Shown here in pieces: positions 1 to 7,345 of a DNA stretch of 9,529 bases. The notes under the pieces were generated by a model. It was not told the DNA's origin, ran no database searches, and worked only from the letters and a program-made list of their open reading frames with translations. The stretch is from JALOOE01 sp964423545 (GTDB lineage Bacteria > Chloroflexota > Anaerolineae > CG2-30-64-16), in NCBI GenBank assembly GCA_964423545.1, contig CAYRFV010000227.1, positions 1-9,529 on the forward strand. The letters are read 5' to 3'. Made by a program: the position numbers and the translations under genes. Within the stretch, counting starts at the first letter, position 1. Each line of letters begins with the position of its first letter.

Positions 1-322
1 CGTTGTACATGTCGTACAGCTGCTTGCTGGCCCAGAAGAGCTCGACGCGGTCGAAGAAACGGCGCTCGTGCTCCGGAACGAAGATGGGGATGCCGCGCGC
101 CACCGCGGCCAGGTCGCCCTGGGCCTGATCGCGATGGTGATGCGTGTGCAGGATCGCGCGCACGGATTGCACGCCGATTTCCCCCAGGTGATCGAGCACC
201 GCGCCCGTGCCGAAATCGATCAGCACAGCGTCGCTGCCCGCCACGAGCGCGTAGACGTTGCAGATGTCCTCAAATCGGTAGAGGTGGTCGGAGATCCGGC
301 GCCAGTTGGCTGAGTGGGACAT
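1..322 (-). CDS. Metallo-beta-lactamase-fold protein, N-terminal part (runs off left edge)
   Basis: Translating the minus strand from the ATG at 322 gives an open frame of 107 residues up to the window edge, with no stop. The start has a good Shine-Dalgarno site (AAGAGGTG at 335-328, 5 bases before the ATG). Residues 9-36 have the usual opening strands of the fold (RISDHLYRFEDICNVYALV, then VLIDFGTG at 33-40). Residues 58-69 read LHTHHHRDQAQG, the zinc-binding HxHxDH motif with the last His replaced by Gln (H61, H63, D65, Q66). The family comprises di-metal hydrolases and a few oxidoreductases; the substrate cannot be told from this fragment. The gene starts 25 bases after the aldo/keto reductase stop, so the two are probably co-transcribed. 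The fold is fairly certain; the function is unknown. Confidence 0.82.
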   Translation of the reverse strand, partial: MSHSANWRRISDHLYRFEDICNVYALVAGSDAVLIDFGTGAVLDHLGEIGVQSVRAILHTHHHRDQAQGDLAAVARGIPIFVPEHERRFFDRVELFWASKQLYDMYN

Positions 323-347
323 GGCGGCACCTCTTGGGGTGGAGACT

Positions 348-1319
348 TTACCAGGCGTAGGCTTCCGGGGCTTCGCCTCCCGGACCGGGCCAGATTGCGT
401 CGAGCCGCTGCAGCACATCGTTGGGGAGCGTGATCTCGACCGCCCGCAGGCTGCTCTCAAGCTGCATGATCGTGCGCGGGCCCACGATCGGGGCTGTCAC
501 GACCGGGTTGTGCAGCAGCCAGGCCAGCCCCACATCGGCCGGCGCCTCGCCCAGCGCCGCGCACAACGCCTCATACGCTTCAAGCTGACTGCGATGCTGC
601 TCGATCTGCTGCTGCAACCCTTCGCCGGCGCGGCGTCCCTCGGCCGTTTTCCGCAGCACGCCGGCCAGCAGGCCGCCGCCCAACGGGCTCCAGGGGATGA
701 GTCCCAAGCCATACGCGCGACAGGCCGGGACGACCTCGAGCTCCACCGCACGCGTGCGCAGGTTGTAGATGCTCTGCTCCGACACCAGGCCCATGAAGCG
801 CCGCGCCCTGGCCGCCTCCTGCGCCTGGGCAATGTGCCAGCCGGCGAAGTTGCTGCTGCCCACGTAGAGGATCTTGCCCTGCTGCACCAGCACCTCCATT
901 GCCTGCCACACCTCTTCCCACGGCGCAGTGCGCTCGATGTGGTGCATCTGGTACAGATCGATGCGGTCAGTCTGGAGGCGGCGCAGGCTGTCCTCACACG
1001 CCTGCCGGATGTGATACGCCGACATGCCCTGGTCATTGGGCCCCGGCCCCATCGGATTGCGCAGCTTGGTTGCAAGCACGATGCGCTCGCGGCGGCCTCC
1101 GCCCTGCGCCAGCCAGCGCCCGATGATCTCTTCGGTGATCCCCCGGCCCTTCGGGTTGCCGTAGCGGTTGGCGGTATCGAAGAAGTTGATCCCCAGCCCC
1201 AGTGCGCGATCCATGATGGCGTGGCTATCTGCTTCCGAGGTGAAATCGCCCAGGTTCATCGTGCCGAGACACAGACGGCTGACTTTCAGGCCGGTGCGGC
1301 CGAGCTGTGTGTACTGCAT
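348..1319 (-). CDS. Aldo/keto reductase
   Basis: A 323-residue NAD(P)H-dependent oxidoreductase of the aldo/keto reductase superfamily, full length for the bacterial YghZ/Tas-like group, probably cytosolic. The opening MQYTQLGRTGLKVSRLCLGT is the typical first strand. The probable catalytic tetrad is Asp48 and Tyr53 (FFDTANRYG), Lys85 (VLATKLR) and His126 (LYQMHH). SSNFAGW (155-161) and IPWSPLGGGLLAG (about 198-210) are conserved, and the C-terminal APIVGPRTIMQLESSLRA matches the cofactor phosphate-binding segment. I chose the ATG at 1319 because GAGGAGG lies 4 bases upstream; the in-frame GTG at 1337 would place that ribosome site inside the gene. It is the first gene of a probable two-gene unit with the metallo-beta-lactamase-fold gene. 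The natural substrate (aldehyde, ketone or sugar) cannot be inferred. Confidence 0.93.
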   Translation of the reverse strand: MQYTQLGRTGLKVSRLCLGTMNLGDFTSEADSHAIMDRALGLGINFFDTANRYGNPKGRGITEEIIGRWLAQGGGRRERIVLATKLRNPMGPGPNDQGMSAYHIRQACEDSLRRLQTDRIDLYQMHHIERTAPWEEVWQAMEVLVQQGKILYVGSSNFAGWHIAQAQEAARARRFMGLVSEQSIYNLRTRAVELEVVPACRAYGLGLIPWSPLGGGLLAGVLRKTAEGRRAGEGLQQQIEQHRSQLEAYEALCAALGEAPADVGLAWLLHNPVVTAPIVGPRTIMQLESSLRAVEITLPNDVLQRLDAIWPGPGGEAPEAYAW

Positions 1320-1323
1320 AGCG

Positions 1324-1330
1324 CCTCCTC
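1324..1330 (-). promoter_or_regulatory. Strong Shine-Dalgarno site of the aldo/keto reductase gene
   Basis: The minus strand reads GAGGAGG four bases before the ATG at 1319, and the purine-rich run extends upstream as GGAGAGGAGG. It decides the start against the in-frame GTG at 1337. It is the best ribosome-binding site in the window, as expected for the first gene of a transcript. Confidence 0.75.
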
Positions 1331-1337
1331 TCCACAC

Positions 1338-1427
1338 GGGTGGTATTTGGCGCCCAGTGTATCACGGGATCGCGCGAGGAACAAAGGAGGTGAAGGCGAC
1401 GCCCGCGAGCGGCCAGTGCACTTCTCG
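1338..1427. other. Intergenic gap between importer operon and aldo/keto reductase
   Basis: With the leader below it (1320-1337), this is the largest non-coding stretch. It lies between the stop of the second permease and the start of the aldo/keto reductase. It contains the putative promoter described separately. I looked for an intrinsic terminator for the upstream operon: on the minus strand there are GC-rich, partly complementary blocks around 1397-1415, followed by a pyrimidine-rich CCTCCTTTGTTCCTC, but no clean hairpin followed by a T run. Read-through into the aldo/keto reductase therefore cannot be excluded. Confidence 0.6.
1356..1384 (-). promoter_or_regulatory. Putative sigma-70-type promoter for the aldo/keto reductase unit
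   Basis: Read on the minus strand, TTGTTC (1384-1379) is followed by a 17-base spacer and TACACT (1361-1356). The bases just before the -10 box are TGA, giving an extended -10 form (TGATACACT). Predicted transcription would start near 1349, leaving about 30 bases before the ATG at 1319, with the Shine-Dalgarno site in between. The -35 box matches only the first three consensus positions. The site sits in the one real intergenic gap in the window. This is a by-eye match without experimental support. Confidence 0.42.
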
Positions 1428-2354
1428 TCAGCGACTGCTGCAGAGCTTGGGATCCAATAGGTCGCGTAAGCCGTCACCCAACAGATTCAGGCCGACTACC
1501 GTCACCGTCAGGCACAGGCCGGGGTAGATAGCCAGCCACGGCGCAGCGGCCATCATGCTGCGGCCCGCAGCCAACATCGCGCCCCACTCCGGGCTGGGTG
1601 GCTGTGCACCCAGTCCCAGGAAACTCAGGCCGCCAACCGCAAGGATCGCTGTTCCGGCACGCATGGTCGCAAAGACGATCAGCGGCGGAGCGACGTTGGG
1701 CAAGACGTGCCGCAGAATGATGTGCGCCTCACTGCAACCCGATGCGTGCGCCGCTTCCACATAGGCTGTACGCCGAACCGAAAGCGCCAGGCTGCGGGCC
1801 AGACGATAGAAGCCGGGTGCACTTATGATCCCTATCGCCACGACCGCAGTCGACAGCGATGGGCCTACTCTGGCAACAAACACGATTGCCAGCAGTATAC
1901 CAGGAAAGGCCAGCCAGACATCCATAAAGCGGGAAATCACCTGATCGAGCCACCCGCTGCGATAACCTGCTAGCAGCCCCGGCGCGAGGCCCAATAGAGC
2001 GGAAATCGCGACGCTGAACCCAGCCACCAGCAGGGCGATCTGCGCGCCGTATAGCACGCGGCTGAACATGTCTCGCCCCACCACATCGGTGCCCATCCGA
2101 TAGGAGGTGTTCGGTGGCGCCAATCGTGGTCCGGCCATGATTCGGTCCGGCGAGTAGGGCGCAATCAGCGGAGCAGACAGGGCTGCAAACAGCACCAGAC
2201 CACAGATCAAAGCGCCGACCCACAAGCTTGGTGAGGCGTGGCTCCTTGCCCGACGCACCCCCATCGCCGTGAACCTGGCCGGCGTACTCGCGCGAAGACG
2301 AAAGCGCTGCCGCACCAACAGATTCCGGTCGACGGACTGCGAAGGCAAGGCCAC
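1428..2354 (-). CDS. Dipeptide/oligopeptide/nickel-type ABC permease (DppC/OppC family)
   Basis: Second membrane subunit of a Dpp/Opp/Nik-type importer. With the GTG start at 2354 it has 308 residues. A first hydrophobic helix (about 46-65) ends in the family's APYSPD segment. GTDVVGRDMFSRVLYGAQ (88-105) is the signature of DppC/OppC proteins; the cytoplasmic EAA loop that docks on the ATPase includes AYVEAAHASG (197-206), and GLSFLGLGAQPPSPEWGAML (232-251) is also conserved. The start is uncertain. GTG at 2354 follows the upstream stop after one base and has GGAG nine bases before it; ATG at 2396 would overlap the upstream gene without a clear ribosome site; ATG at 2264 would give 278 residues, also normal for NikC-like proteins. 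No ATPase gene follows. The family call is firm, the substrate unknown. Confidence 0.92.
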   Translation of the reverse strand: MALPSQSVDRNLLVRQRFRLRASTPARFTAMGVRRARSHASPSLWVGALICGLVLFAALSAPLIAPYSPDRIMAGPRLAPPNTSYRMGTDVVGRDMFSRVLYGAQIALLVAGFSVAISALLGLAPGLLAGYRSGWLDQVISRFMDVWLAFPGILLAIVFVARVGPSLSTAVVAIGIISAPGFYRLARSLALSVRRTAYVEAAHASGCSEAHIILRHVLPNVAPPLIVFATMRAGTAILAVGGLSFLGLGAQPPSPEWGAMLAAGRSMMAAAPWLAIYPGLCLTVTVVGLNLLGDGLRDLLDPKLCSSR

Positions 2355-2355
2355 G

Positions 2356-3285
2356 CTACAGGGCTCCGCTCGCAACCTGGGGATCGAGCCACCCATGGGC
2401 CAGATCAACCAGCAGAGTAACCACCAGAAACATGCCTGCTGCCACCAACGTTGCGCCCATCACAACCGGATAGTCACGGTCGAAGATGGCCTGCACGGTC
2501 AGCCGGCCTAGGCCAGGCCAGCCGAAGAGGCTTTCGACGATGAAGGCGCCACCCAGCAGATGACCCAGTTGTAGTCCCAAGACTGCGACCACCGGAAGCG
2601 CGCCATTGCGAAGCACGTGGTGGCCAAGAACGCGGCGCGGCGTTAGCCCTTTGGCGTGCGCAGTGCGGACATAGTCCGCAGCCAGCACCTCCAGCAGCCC
2701 GGCACGCGTGAGGCGCGCCACTGCGGCAGCCGTCGGCAAAGCAAGTGTGATCGCTGGCAGGATCAGGTGCTTCGGTGTTTCCGCGCCGGTGACCGGCAGC
2801 CAGCGCAGTTGCAGAGAGAACACCATGATGAGCAATAGGCCGCTCCAGAAGGTGGGTACGGCCATCGCCAGCGCCGCTCCACTCATCAGCGTCGTGTCGA
2901 CAACGGTCGCGGCTCTCAGCGCAGCGATCGCACCGACCACGCAGCCTGCCAGCGTGGCGAGGGCCACCGCGCTCAGCGCCAGGGCAACGGTATACGGCAG
3001 GCGTCCAAACACAAGTTCCGCGACGGGCCGGCTGCTGACCAGGGAACTCCCCAGATCTCCGCGCAGGATGGCGTTACCCAGGAAGCTAACGTAGCGGATC
3101 AACAACGGCCGGTCGAGCCCCAGCTGACTGCGCAACTCCTGTAACTGCGCTGCAGAGGCAGAATCACCCGCCAGCGCCAACGCCGCATCGCCGGGCGCGA
3201 CCGACAACGCCACAAACACAACCAGGCTGATAGACAGCAGCGCCAGGAGCGCTCCGATCAATCGCCGTGCGAGATAAACGGACAT
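2356..3285 (-). CDS. Dipeptide/oligopeptide/nickel-type ABC permease (DppB/OppB family)
   Basis: A 309-residue inner-membrane subunit of a Dpp/Opp/Nik-type importer, of normal length. Residues 9-30 form the first membrane helix, followed by the periplasmic-loop signature GLDRPLLIRYVSFLGN (56-71) and DLGSSLVSSRPV (77-88). Further hydrophobic segments lie near 97-125, 134-160, 173-190, 229-250 and 275-296. The EAA loop for ATPase contact is at about 199-228 (AADYVRTAHAKGL, then RRVLGHHVLRNG). ESLFGWPGLGRL (251-262) is a near-invariant block of the DppB family. The ATG at 3285 is 6 bases after the stop of the binding-protein gene, and AAGGA lies upstream inside that gene. It pairs with the permease encoded directly after it. 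Substrate specificity resides mainly in the binding protein and is not evident here. Confidence 0.95.
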   Translation of the reverse strand: MSVYLARRLIGALLALLSISLVVFVALSVAPGDAALALAGDSASAAQLQELRSQLGLDRPLLIRYVSFLGNAILRGDLGSSLVSSRPVAELVFGRLPYTVALALSAVALATLAGCVVGAIAALRAATVVDTTLMSGAALAMAVPTFWSGLLLIMVFSLQLRWLPVTGAETPKHLILPAITLALPTAAAVARLTRAGLLEVLAADYVRTAHAKGLTPRRVLGHHVLRNGALPVVAVLGLQLGHLLGGAFIVESLFGWPGLGRLTVQAIFDRDYPVVMGATLVAAGMFLVVTLLVDLAHGWLDPQVASGAL

Positions 3286-3291
3286 ACGGCG

Positions 3292-4950
3292 CTACTTGTC
3301 CTTTGCGACGCGCGCATCGTTGACAAGCAGGCGGCCCATGTACCCGATCTTTGCCCCATCCACTTTTTTGCTGATCGCCAGCAGATCGACCGGCACATAA
3401 AGGGGCTGCCATGGCGCCTCCGCAAGAACCAACTTCTGCGCCTCGAGGTAAATCTGCTTCCGTTTGCCCTCATCCAGTTCGCTAGCGCCCCGCGCTAGCA
3501 ACCTGTCGAGAGCAGCATCGCTATAGGCCACACGGTTCGTGCTGCCGATGCGGTCGCTGCCGAGGTAGATGCTGAGGGCATCCGGATCGTTCCAGTCGTA
3601 GCGCCACAGGAGCAGGTCGAACTTCCCCTGGTTGGACGCGTCCATCACAGCCTTACTGTCGAGCTGCTGGATCTCGACGGGCACGCCGATCGCCTTGAAC
3701 TGGCTTTGCAGAAGAACAGCAATCGTTTCGTTGGGCGCCCGGTTTGAGGTCAAGAGCACCCCTTGCAGCGACTTGCCGTCCTTCACCCAGTGCCCGTCGC
3801 CTGTTCGAACGAAGCCGGCGGTCGACAGAAGCGATTCGGATTTGGCCGGATCAAAGCCCAACTCGTTCTGCTTCAGCGTCTCATCGAACCCAAGCAGCGT
3901 CGGTGGAAGCGGCGCATATGCTTTGATCCCCACTCCGCCCAGCGCCAGTTCCATGATCTCGTCCTTGTTGACTGCGTGGGCAAGCGCCTGACGCACACGC
4001 ACGTCATCCCACGGCGCCTTCCCGGTATTGAAGCCCAGGTAGATCAGGCTGTTGAGAACGGCAGGCTCAAGGCCCACGCCTGGATTGGTGCTGAGCTTCT
4101 GAGCGTGTTCCGGCTGGTTGATGAATATGGCGTCGACTTCGCCCGTCTCCAGTGCGGCGAGCTGTGTCGTGGCATCCGGGATCACTTTGAAAACCATCTT
4201 CTCAAGATACGGCGCGTTGCGATTCGCGCTCAGCTCCGGTCCCCAGCGATAGTTCGGATTGCGGAGCAGCGTGATCGATTGACCAGCCTTCCACTCCCCG
4301 AGAGTGAAGGGGCCTGTTCCTACCAGCGGCGCCTTGCCGTCCGTCTCAGCTTGCCTGATTGAGGCGGGACTGACAATCGCCGCATAGGGCATGGAGATGG
4401 TGCTCCAGAAGTTGGCCGCAGGCTTGTCGAAGATGAACCGCACGCTCAAATCGCCGATCGCCTCAATGGCGGCTATCTGCTGAACGCCACTGTAGATGGG
4501 CGACTTAGACCCGATCTTCTTGAAGCGCTCGAAAGTCAGACGCACTGAGTCGGCAGTCAACGGACTTCCGTCTTGGAAAGTGACGCCCGATCGCAGCGTC
4601 ATCGTGATTGTTCTGCCATCCGGCGCTGCGTCCCAGCGCTCTGCAAGGAGGGGCAACAGCCGATTATCGGTGTCGCGAATGACGAGCGTATCATACAGGT
4701 AGGGCAACACTAAGCTCAGACCGGAACTGGGCGCGCCCTGCGGATCAATCTGGGCCGGCTCGGAAGTCATCGCGCGCACGAGGGTGCCACCGGCAACTGC
4801 CGTTGGCGTCGTAGTGGTCGTCTCGGCCGCTTCCGCGGCGGTGCGAGAAGCAGTTCGCGGCGCCGATACCGGCGCGGCCACAGGCGCACAAGACACAGAA
4901 ACGCCTGCAAGCATCATCGAAGTCACAATCAGCAGCGAAATGATTCTCAC
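3292..4950 (-). CDS. ABC importer substrate-binding lipoprotein, SBP_bac_5 family (DppA/OppA-like)
   Basis: A 552-residue extracytoplasmic binding protein. The first 20 residues are a hydrophobic signal peptide and Cys21 (SVSC) is the likely lipidated residue, although Ser at the -3 position is a weak lipobox. Residues 22-53 are an Ala/Pro/Thr-rich tether. From about 54 the family core begins (GGTLVRAMTSEPAQIDPQ), followed by LYDTLVIRD, LLPLLAERWD, FQDGSPLTADSVRLTFER, VGTGPFTLGEW, LAALETGEVDAIF, and the conserved VRQALAHAVNKDEI. Members bind peptides, nickel complexes, haem or other small molecules. The start is a GTG at 4950 overlapping the oxidase stop as GTGA, with GAGGAAG four bases upstream. 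Its direct coupling to the haem genes suggests a haem-related or metal-related ligand, but no sequence feature proves this. The permease genes follow after 6 bases. Confidence 0.93.
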   Translation of the reverse strand: MRIISLLIVTSMMLAGVSVSCAPVAAPVSAPRTASRTAAEAAETTTTTPTAVAGGTLVRAMTSEPAQIDPQGAPSSGLSLVLPYLYDTLVIRDTDNRLLPLLAERWDAAPDGRTITMTLRSGVTFQDGSPLTADSVRLTFERFKKIGSKSPIYSGVQQIAAIEAIGDLSVRFIFDKPAANFWSTISMPYAAIVSPASIRQAETDGKAPLVGTGPFTLGEWKAGQSITLLRNPNYRWGPELSANRNAPYLEKMVFKVIPDATTQLAALETGEVDAIFINQPEHAQKLSTNPGVGLEPAVLNSLIYLGFNTGKAPWDDVRVRQALAHAVNKDEIMELALGGVGIKAYAPLPPTLLGFDETLKQNELGFDPAKSESLLSTAGFVRTGDGHWVKDGKSLQGVLLTSNRAPNETIAVLLQSQFKAIGVPVEIQQLDSKAVMDASNQGKFDLLLWRYDWNDPDALSIYLGSDRIGSTNRVAYSDAALDRLLARGASELDEGKRKQIYLEAQKLVLAEAPWQPLYVPVDLLAISKKVDGAKIGYMGRLLVNDARVAKDK

Positions 4951-6416
4951 TGTACTTCCTCGCTGAATCGAGATAGCACGCGGTTAGCCGCGTCCTGCCC
5001 TTGCTTGATGCAATCGGGCAAGCCTACCCCACGGTAAGGGCTGCCGGTGAGATAGATGCCGGTCGGCGTCAGCTGTTCCAACGCAGCGATGCGATCGAGG
5101 TGGCCGACATCGTACTGCGCGTTGGATCGATCCCAACGATAGATCCGATGGAAGAGCGGGAGCGCCTCAATGCCCATGAACTCTCGCAACTGGCTGCGCA
5201 CGCTCGCCAGCAACTCGCCATCATCCAGCGCCATCGACTGCGGACTGCGCGAGCCGCCGAAGAAAACGCGCAGCAGCGCATGGCCCTCAGGCGCACGGTG
5301 GTCGAATTTCATGGAGCACCATGTCACCGCATTGATAGGACGGCGTTCGCTGCTCGGCACCACCAGCCCAAATCCGAGCAAGGGCCGTCGAATGTCGCTC
5401 ATGCGATAGGCCAGAGACAGGGTGCCTGTGCTGACGTAGCGGATGCGCCGTAGCGCAGCGGCAGCTTCCGGCGCCAGGTTCTCGAGCAACTCAGCGGAGG
5501 TGAAGGCTGGCGTCGCGAGGACGACCGCGTCGACATGCAGCGTTGAACCATCTCCGAGCGCCAGACGGTACCCCTTCTTCTCTCGGACGATCGCACGAAC
5601 GTGACAACCAGTGCGCAGCTCACCGGACAGGTGACTGACCAGCATTTCCACCAACTCGGCCATGCCGCCAACGAACGACATGAAGGCAGAGACCGCTTTC
5701 TGACCCTCAACTGCGGCCGGTCCAGATCCGCTGGCCTTCCCGGGACCGCCATTGCGTCGCGCAGCCAACATCCCGCGTGTCAGGCTTCCGTACTGCTCTT
5801 CCAAGGTGCGAAAGCGAGGGAAGGTCGCCAGCAGGCTCTGCCGCTCTGCCTCCGAGTTGTAGATGCCGGAAAGGAGCGGCTCAGCAATCTTGTCCAGCGC
5901 TTCGGCGCCCAGCCGGCGTCGCACGAAATCAGCCAGTGTCTCGTCCTGGCCATCGCGCTTGGGCGGGATCAGCAGGTCCAGTCCCATTCGCAGCTTGCCG
6001 ACGGGCGAGATCAGTGGCGAGCGCAGGAAAGGCATGAATTGGGTTGGCACGATCAACAACACACCATCCGGCATCGCGGTTGGCCGGCCCCGGTTGAGGA
6101 CATAGACCTTCCGCATGTGATCGTTGGTGCCCAGCAGACGATCACCCAACCCTAGCTCTCGAGCCAATGCCAGCCCCCATGGTTTCTGGGTAATGAATGA
6201 ATCCGGCCCACCTTCGATGACGTAGCGCCCGGTGACATCCTCAACCTGCTCGGTCAGGATGTGGCCGCCCCAGCGGTCCGAGGCCTCCAGGAGAACGTAG
6301 CGGACAGGCCTCGCAGCCGGCACGAGCGCTTTCTGGAGGTAGTAGGCCGTGCTCAACCCAGCGATGCCTCCACCAACGATGGCGACGAGAGGTGATGTCG
6401 GTTCCATTGAGTTCAT
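4947..6416 (-). CDS. hemY: Coproporphyrinogen III / protoporphyrinogen oxidase, HemY type (CgoX)
   Basis: FAD-dependent enzyme of about 489 residues that uses O2 to oxidise a porphyrinogen to the porphyrin by removing six electrons. Residues 10-21 (LVAIVGGGIAGL) are the dinucleotide-binding loop. Glu44 with DRWGGHI (47-53) continues the FAD site, and EGGPDSFITQKPW matches the family. The C-terminal TGSPYRGVGLPDCIKQGQDAA is the typical closing FAD motif. Because the neighbours are coproporphyrin-type ferrochelatase and a ChdC-like enzyme, coproporphyrinogen III is the more likely substrate (CgoX) than protoporphyrinogen IX; this is inferred from context. The open frame extends upstream to 6533 inside the ferrochelatase gene, but homology begins just before the GGGIAG motif. 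I therefore chose the ATG at 6416, 5 bases after the ferrochelatase stop; ATG at 6407 is also possible. Confidence 0.95.
   Translation of the reverse strand: MNSMEPTSPLVAIVGGGIAGLSTAYYLQKALVPAARPVRYVLLEASDRWGGHILTEQVEDVTGRYVIEGGPDSFITQKPWGLALARELGLGDRLLGTNDHMRKVYVLNRGRPTAMPDGVLLIVPTQFMPFLRSPLISPVGKLRMGLDLLIPPKRDGQDETLADFVRRRLGAEALDKIAEPLLSGIYNSEAERQSLLATFPRFRTLEEQYGSLTRGMLAARRNGGPGKASGSGPAAVEGQKAVSAFMSFVGGMAELVEMLVSHLSGELRTGCHVRAIVREKKGYRLALGDGSTLHVDAVVLATPAFTSAELLENLAPEAAAALRRIRYVSTGTLSLAYRMSDIRRPLLGFGLVVPSSERRPINAVTWCSMKFDHRAPEGHALLRVFFGGSRSPQSMALDDGELLASVRSQLREFMGIEALPLFHRIYRWDRSNAQYDVGHLDRIAALEQLTPTGIYLTGSPYRGVGLPDCIKQGQDAANRVLSRFSEEVQ
4955..4961 (-). promoter_or_regulatory. Shine-Dalgarno site supporting the GTG start of the binding-protein gene
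   Basis: GAGGAAG on the minus strand lies inside the last codons of the haem oxidase gene and ends four bases before the GTG at 4950. It supports the unusual GTG start and indicates that the importer is translated as a continuation of the haem operon. Confidence 0.65.
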
Positions 6417-6421
6417 GCGTG

Positions 6422-7345
6422 TCAGTCGTCCAACGTGTTGGGTGAACCGCGACGGGCGATCAACCCGGCCAGCGCGTCGATCAGCATCGGGCTGTCGTTC
6501 AGCATGGGCATGCGCTCGACGTGAGCGCCGCACGCCTTCGCAATAGTCTGGAGGCCGATATCGATGTCGTAGAGCACCTCCACGTGATCAGCGACAAAAC
6601 CGATGGGCGCCACCAGCAACAAGTGCTCACCCGATGACGCCAGCTGCGGGACGAGCGCTTCAATCTGCGGTCCCAGCCAGGGCGTGCCAGTCTGCGCCGC
6701 GCTTTGGTAACAGCGCGTCCAGCGCGCTTCGGACAACCTGAGGCGTCCGGCGACCAGACGAGCCGTTTGGTCAAGCTGGCTATCGTAGGGATCACCAGTC
6801 TCCAGAACGGAGGCCGGCAGGCTGTGAGCAGTGAAGATCACCTTCACCCGATCCCGCTCGACGGGGGCGAAGCGATCGAGCGCTGTTTCGATGTTGAGCG
6901 CAAGGCCGTTCAGATATGAAGTCTCCGTGTACCAGCTCTCCACGAAGTCTATCGTCACGCAGCAGTCAACCGCAGTCAAGGCGGCTTCCAGTGCGACGCG
7001 ATAGGCGCCGATGCTCAGCCGGCTGTAATGCGGGGCCATGCAGATCGCCGTACAGCACTGCACGCCTGCCGCCACCATCTGCACTAGCGCCTCTCGGATG
7101 GTAGGCCGCCAGTGCCGCATTCCCACGTAGACGGGCAGCTGCACCTGATCGGACAGCCGGGTAGCCGTGCGCTGCGTGATCTCCAGAAGCGGTGAGCGCC
7201 CGCCGATGAGCGCGTAGCGCCGGGTTACCTCTTCGAGCAGGTGTGGAGGGGTCGGGCGACCCTGGCGAATATCGGCAAGGTAGTCAGGGATATCACCCAA
7301 CGAGTCAGGTCCCCCGTAGGCCAGCAGCAGGATCCCTTCACTCAT
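6422..7345 (-). CDS. hemH: Ferrochelatase, coproporphyrin type (CpfC/HemH)
   Basis: A 307-residue ferrochelatase that inserts Fe2+ into the porphyrin ring. The catalytic His is His174 in FTAHSLP (171-177), and the partner acid is Glu256 in GFVADHVEVLYD (249-260). The opening ILLLAYGGP carries Tyr10, at the position where coproporphyrin ferrochelatases of Gram-positive bacteria have a tyrosine that ligates the iron, whereas protoporphyrin enzymes usually differ there. This favours coproporphyrin III as substrate and coproheme as product. There is no C-terminal Cys cluster for a [2Fe-2S] centre and no membrane tail. The ATG overlaps the stop of the ChdC-like gene as ATGA, and GGAG lies 5 bases upstream (7354-7351). 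The family assignment is firm; the coproporphyrin preference is an inference from one residue and the neighbours. Confidence 0.96.
   Translation of the reverse strand: MSEGILLLAYGGPDSLGDIPDYLADIRQGRPTPPHLLEEVTRRYALIGGRSPLLEITQRTATRLSDQVQLPVYVGMRHWRPTIREALVQMVAAGVQCCTAICMAPHYSRLSIGAYRVALEAALTAVDCCVTIDFVESWYTETSYLNGLALNIETALDRFAPVERDRVKVIFTAHSLPASVLETGDPYDSQLDQTARLVAGRLRLSEARWTRCYQSAAQTGTPWLGPQIEALVPQLASSGEHLLLVAPIGFVADHVEVLYDIDIGLQTIAKACGAHVERMPMLNDSPMLIDALAGLIARRGSPNTLDD

Noticed and set aside
1391..1415. GC-rich partly self-complementary stretch considered as an intrinsic terminator
   Set aside because: No stable uninterrupted stem followed by a T run could be drawn on the minus strand.
306..1460. 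Long plus-strand open frame (384 codons) opposite the aldo/keto reductase
   Set aside because: It mirrors the well-supported minus-strand gene. Its product is rich in Arg, Ala, His and Gln without any recognisable motif, as expected from an antisense frame in GC-rich coding DNA.
6417..6533. Upstream extension of the HemY reading frame into the ferrochelatase gene
   Set aside because: It would add 39 Arg-rich residues before a normal FAD-binding N-terminus, overlapping conserved ferrochelatase codons; a start at 6416 fits the family length.
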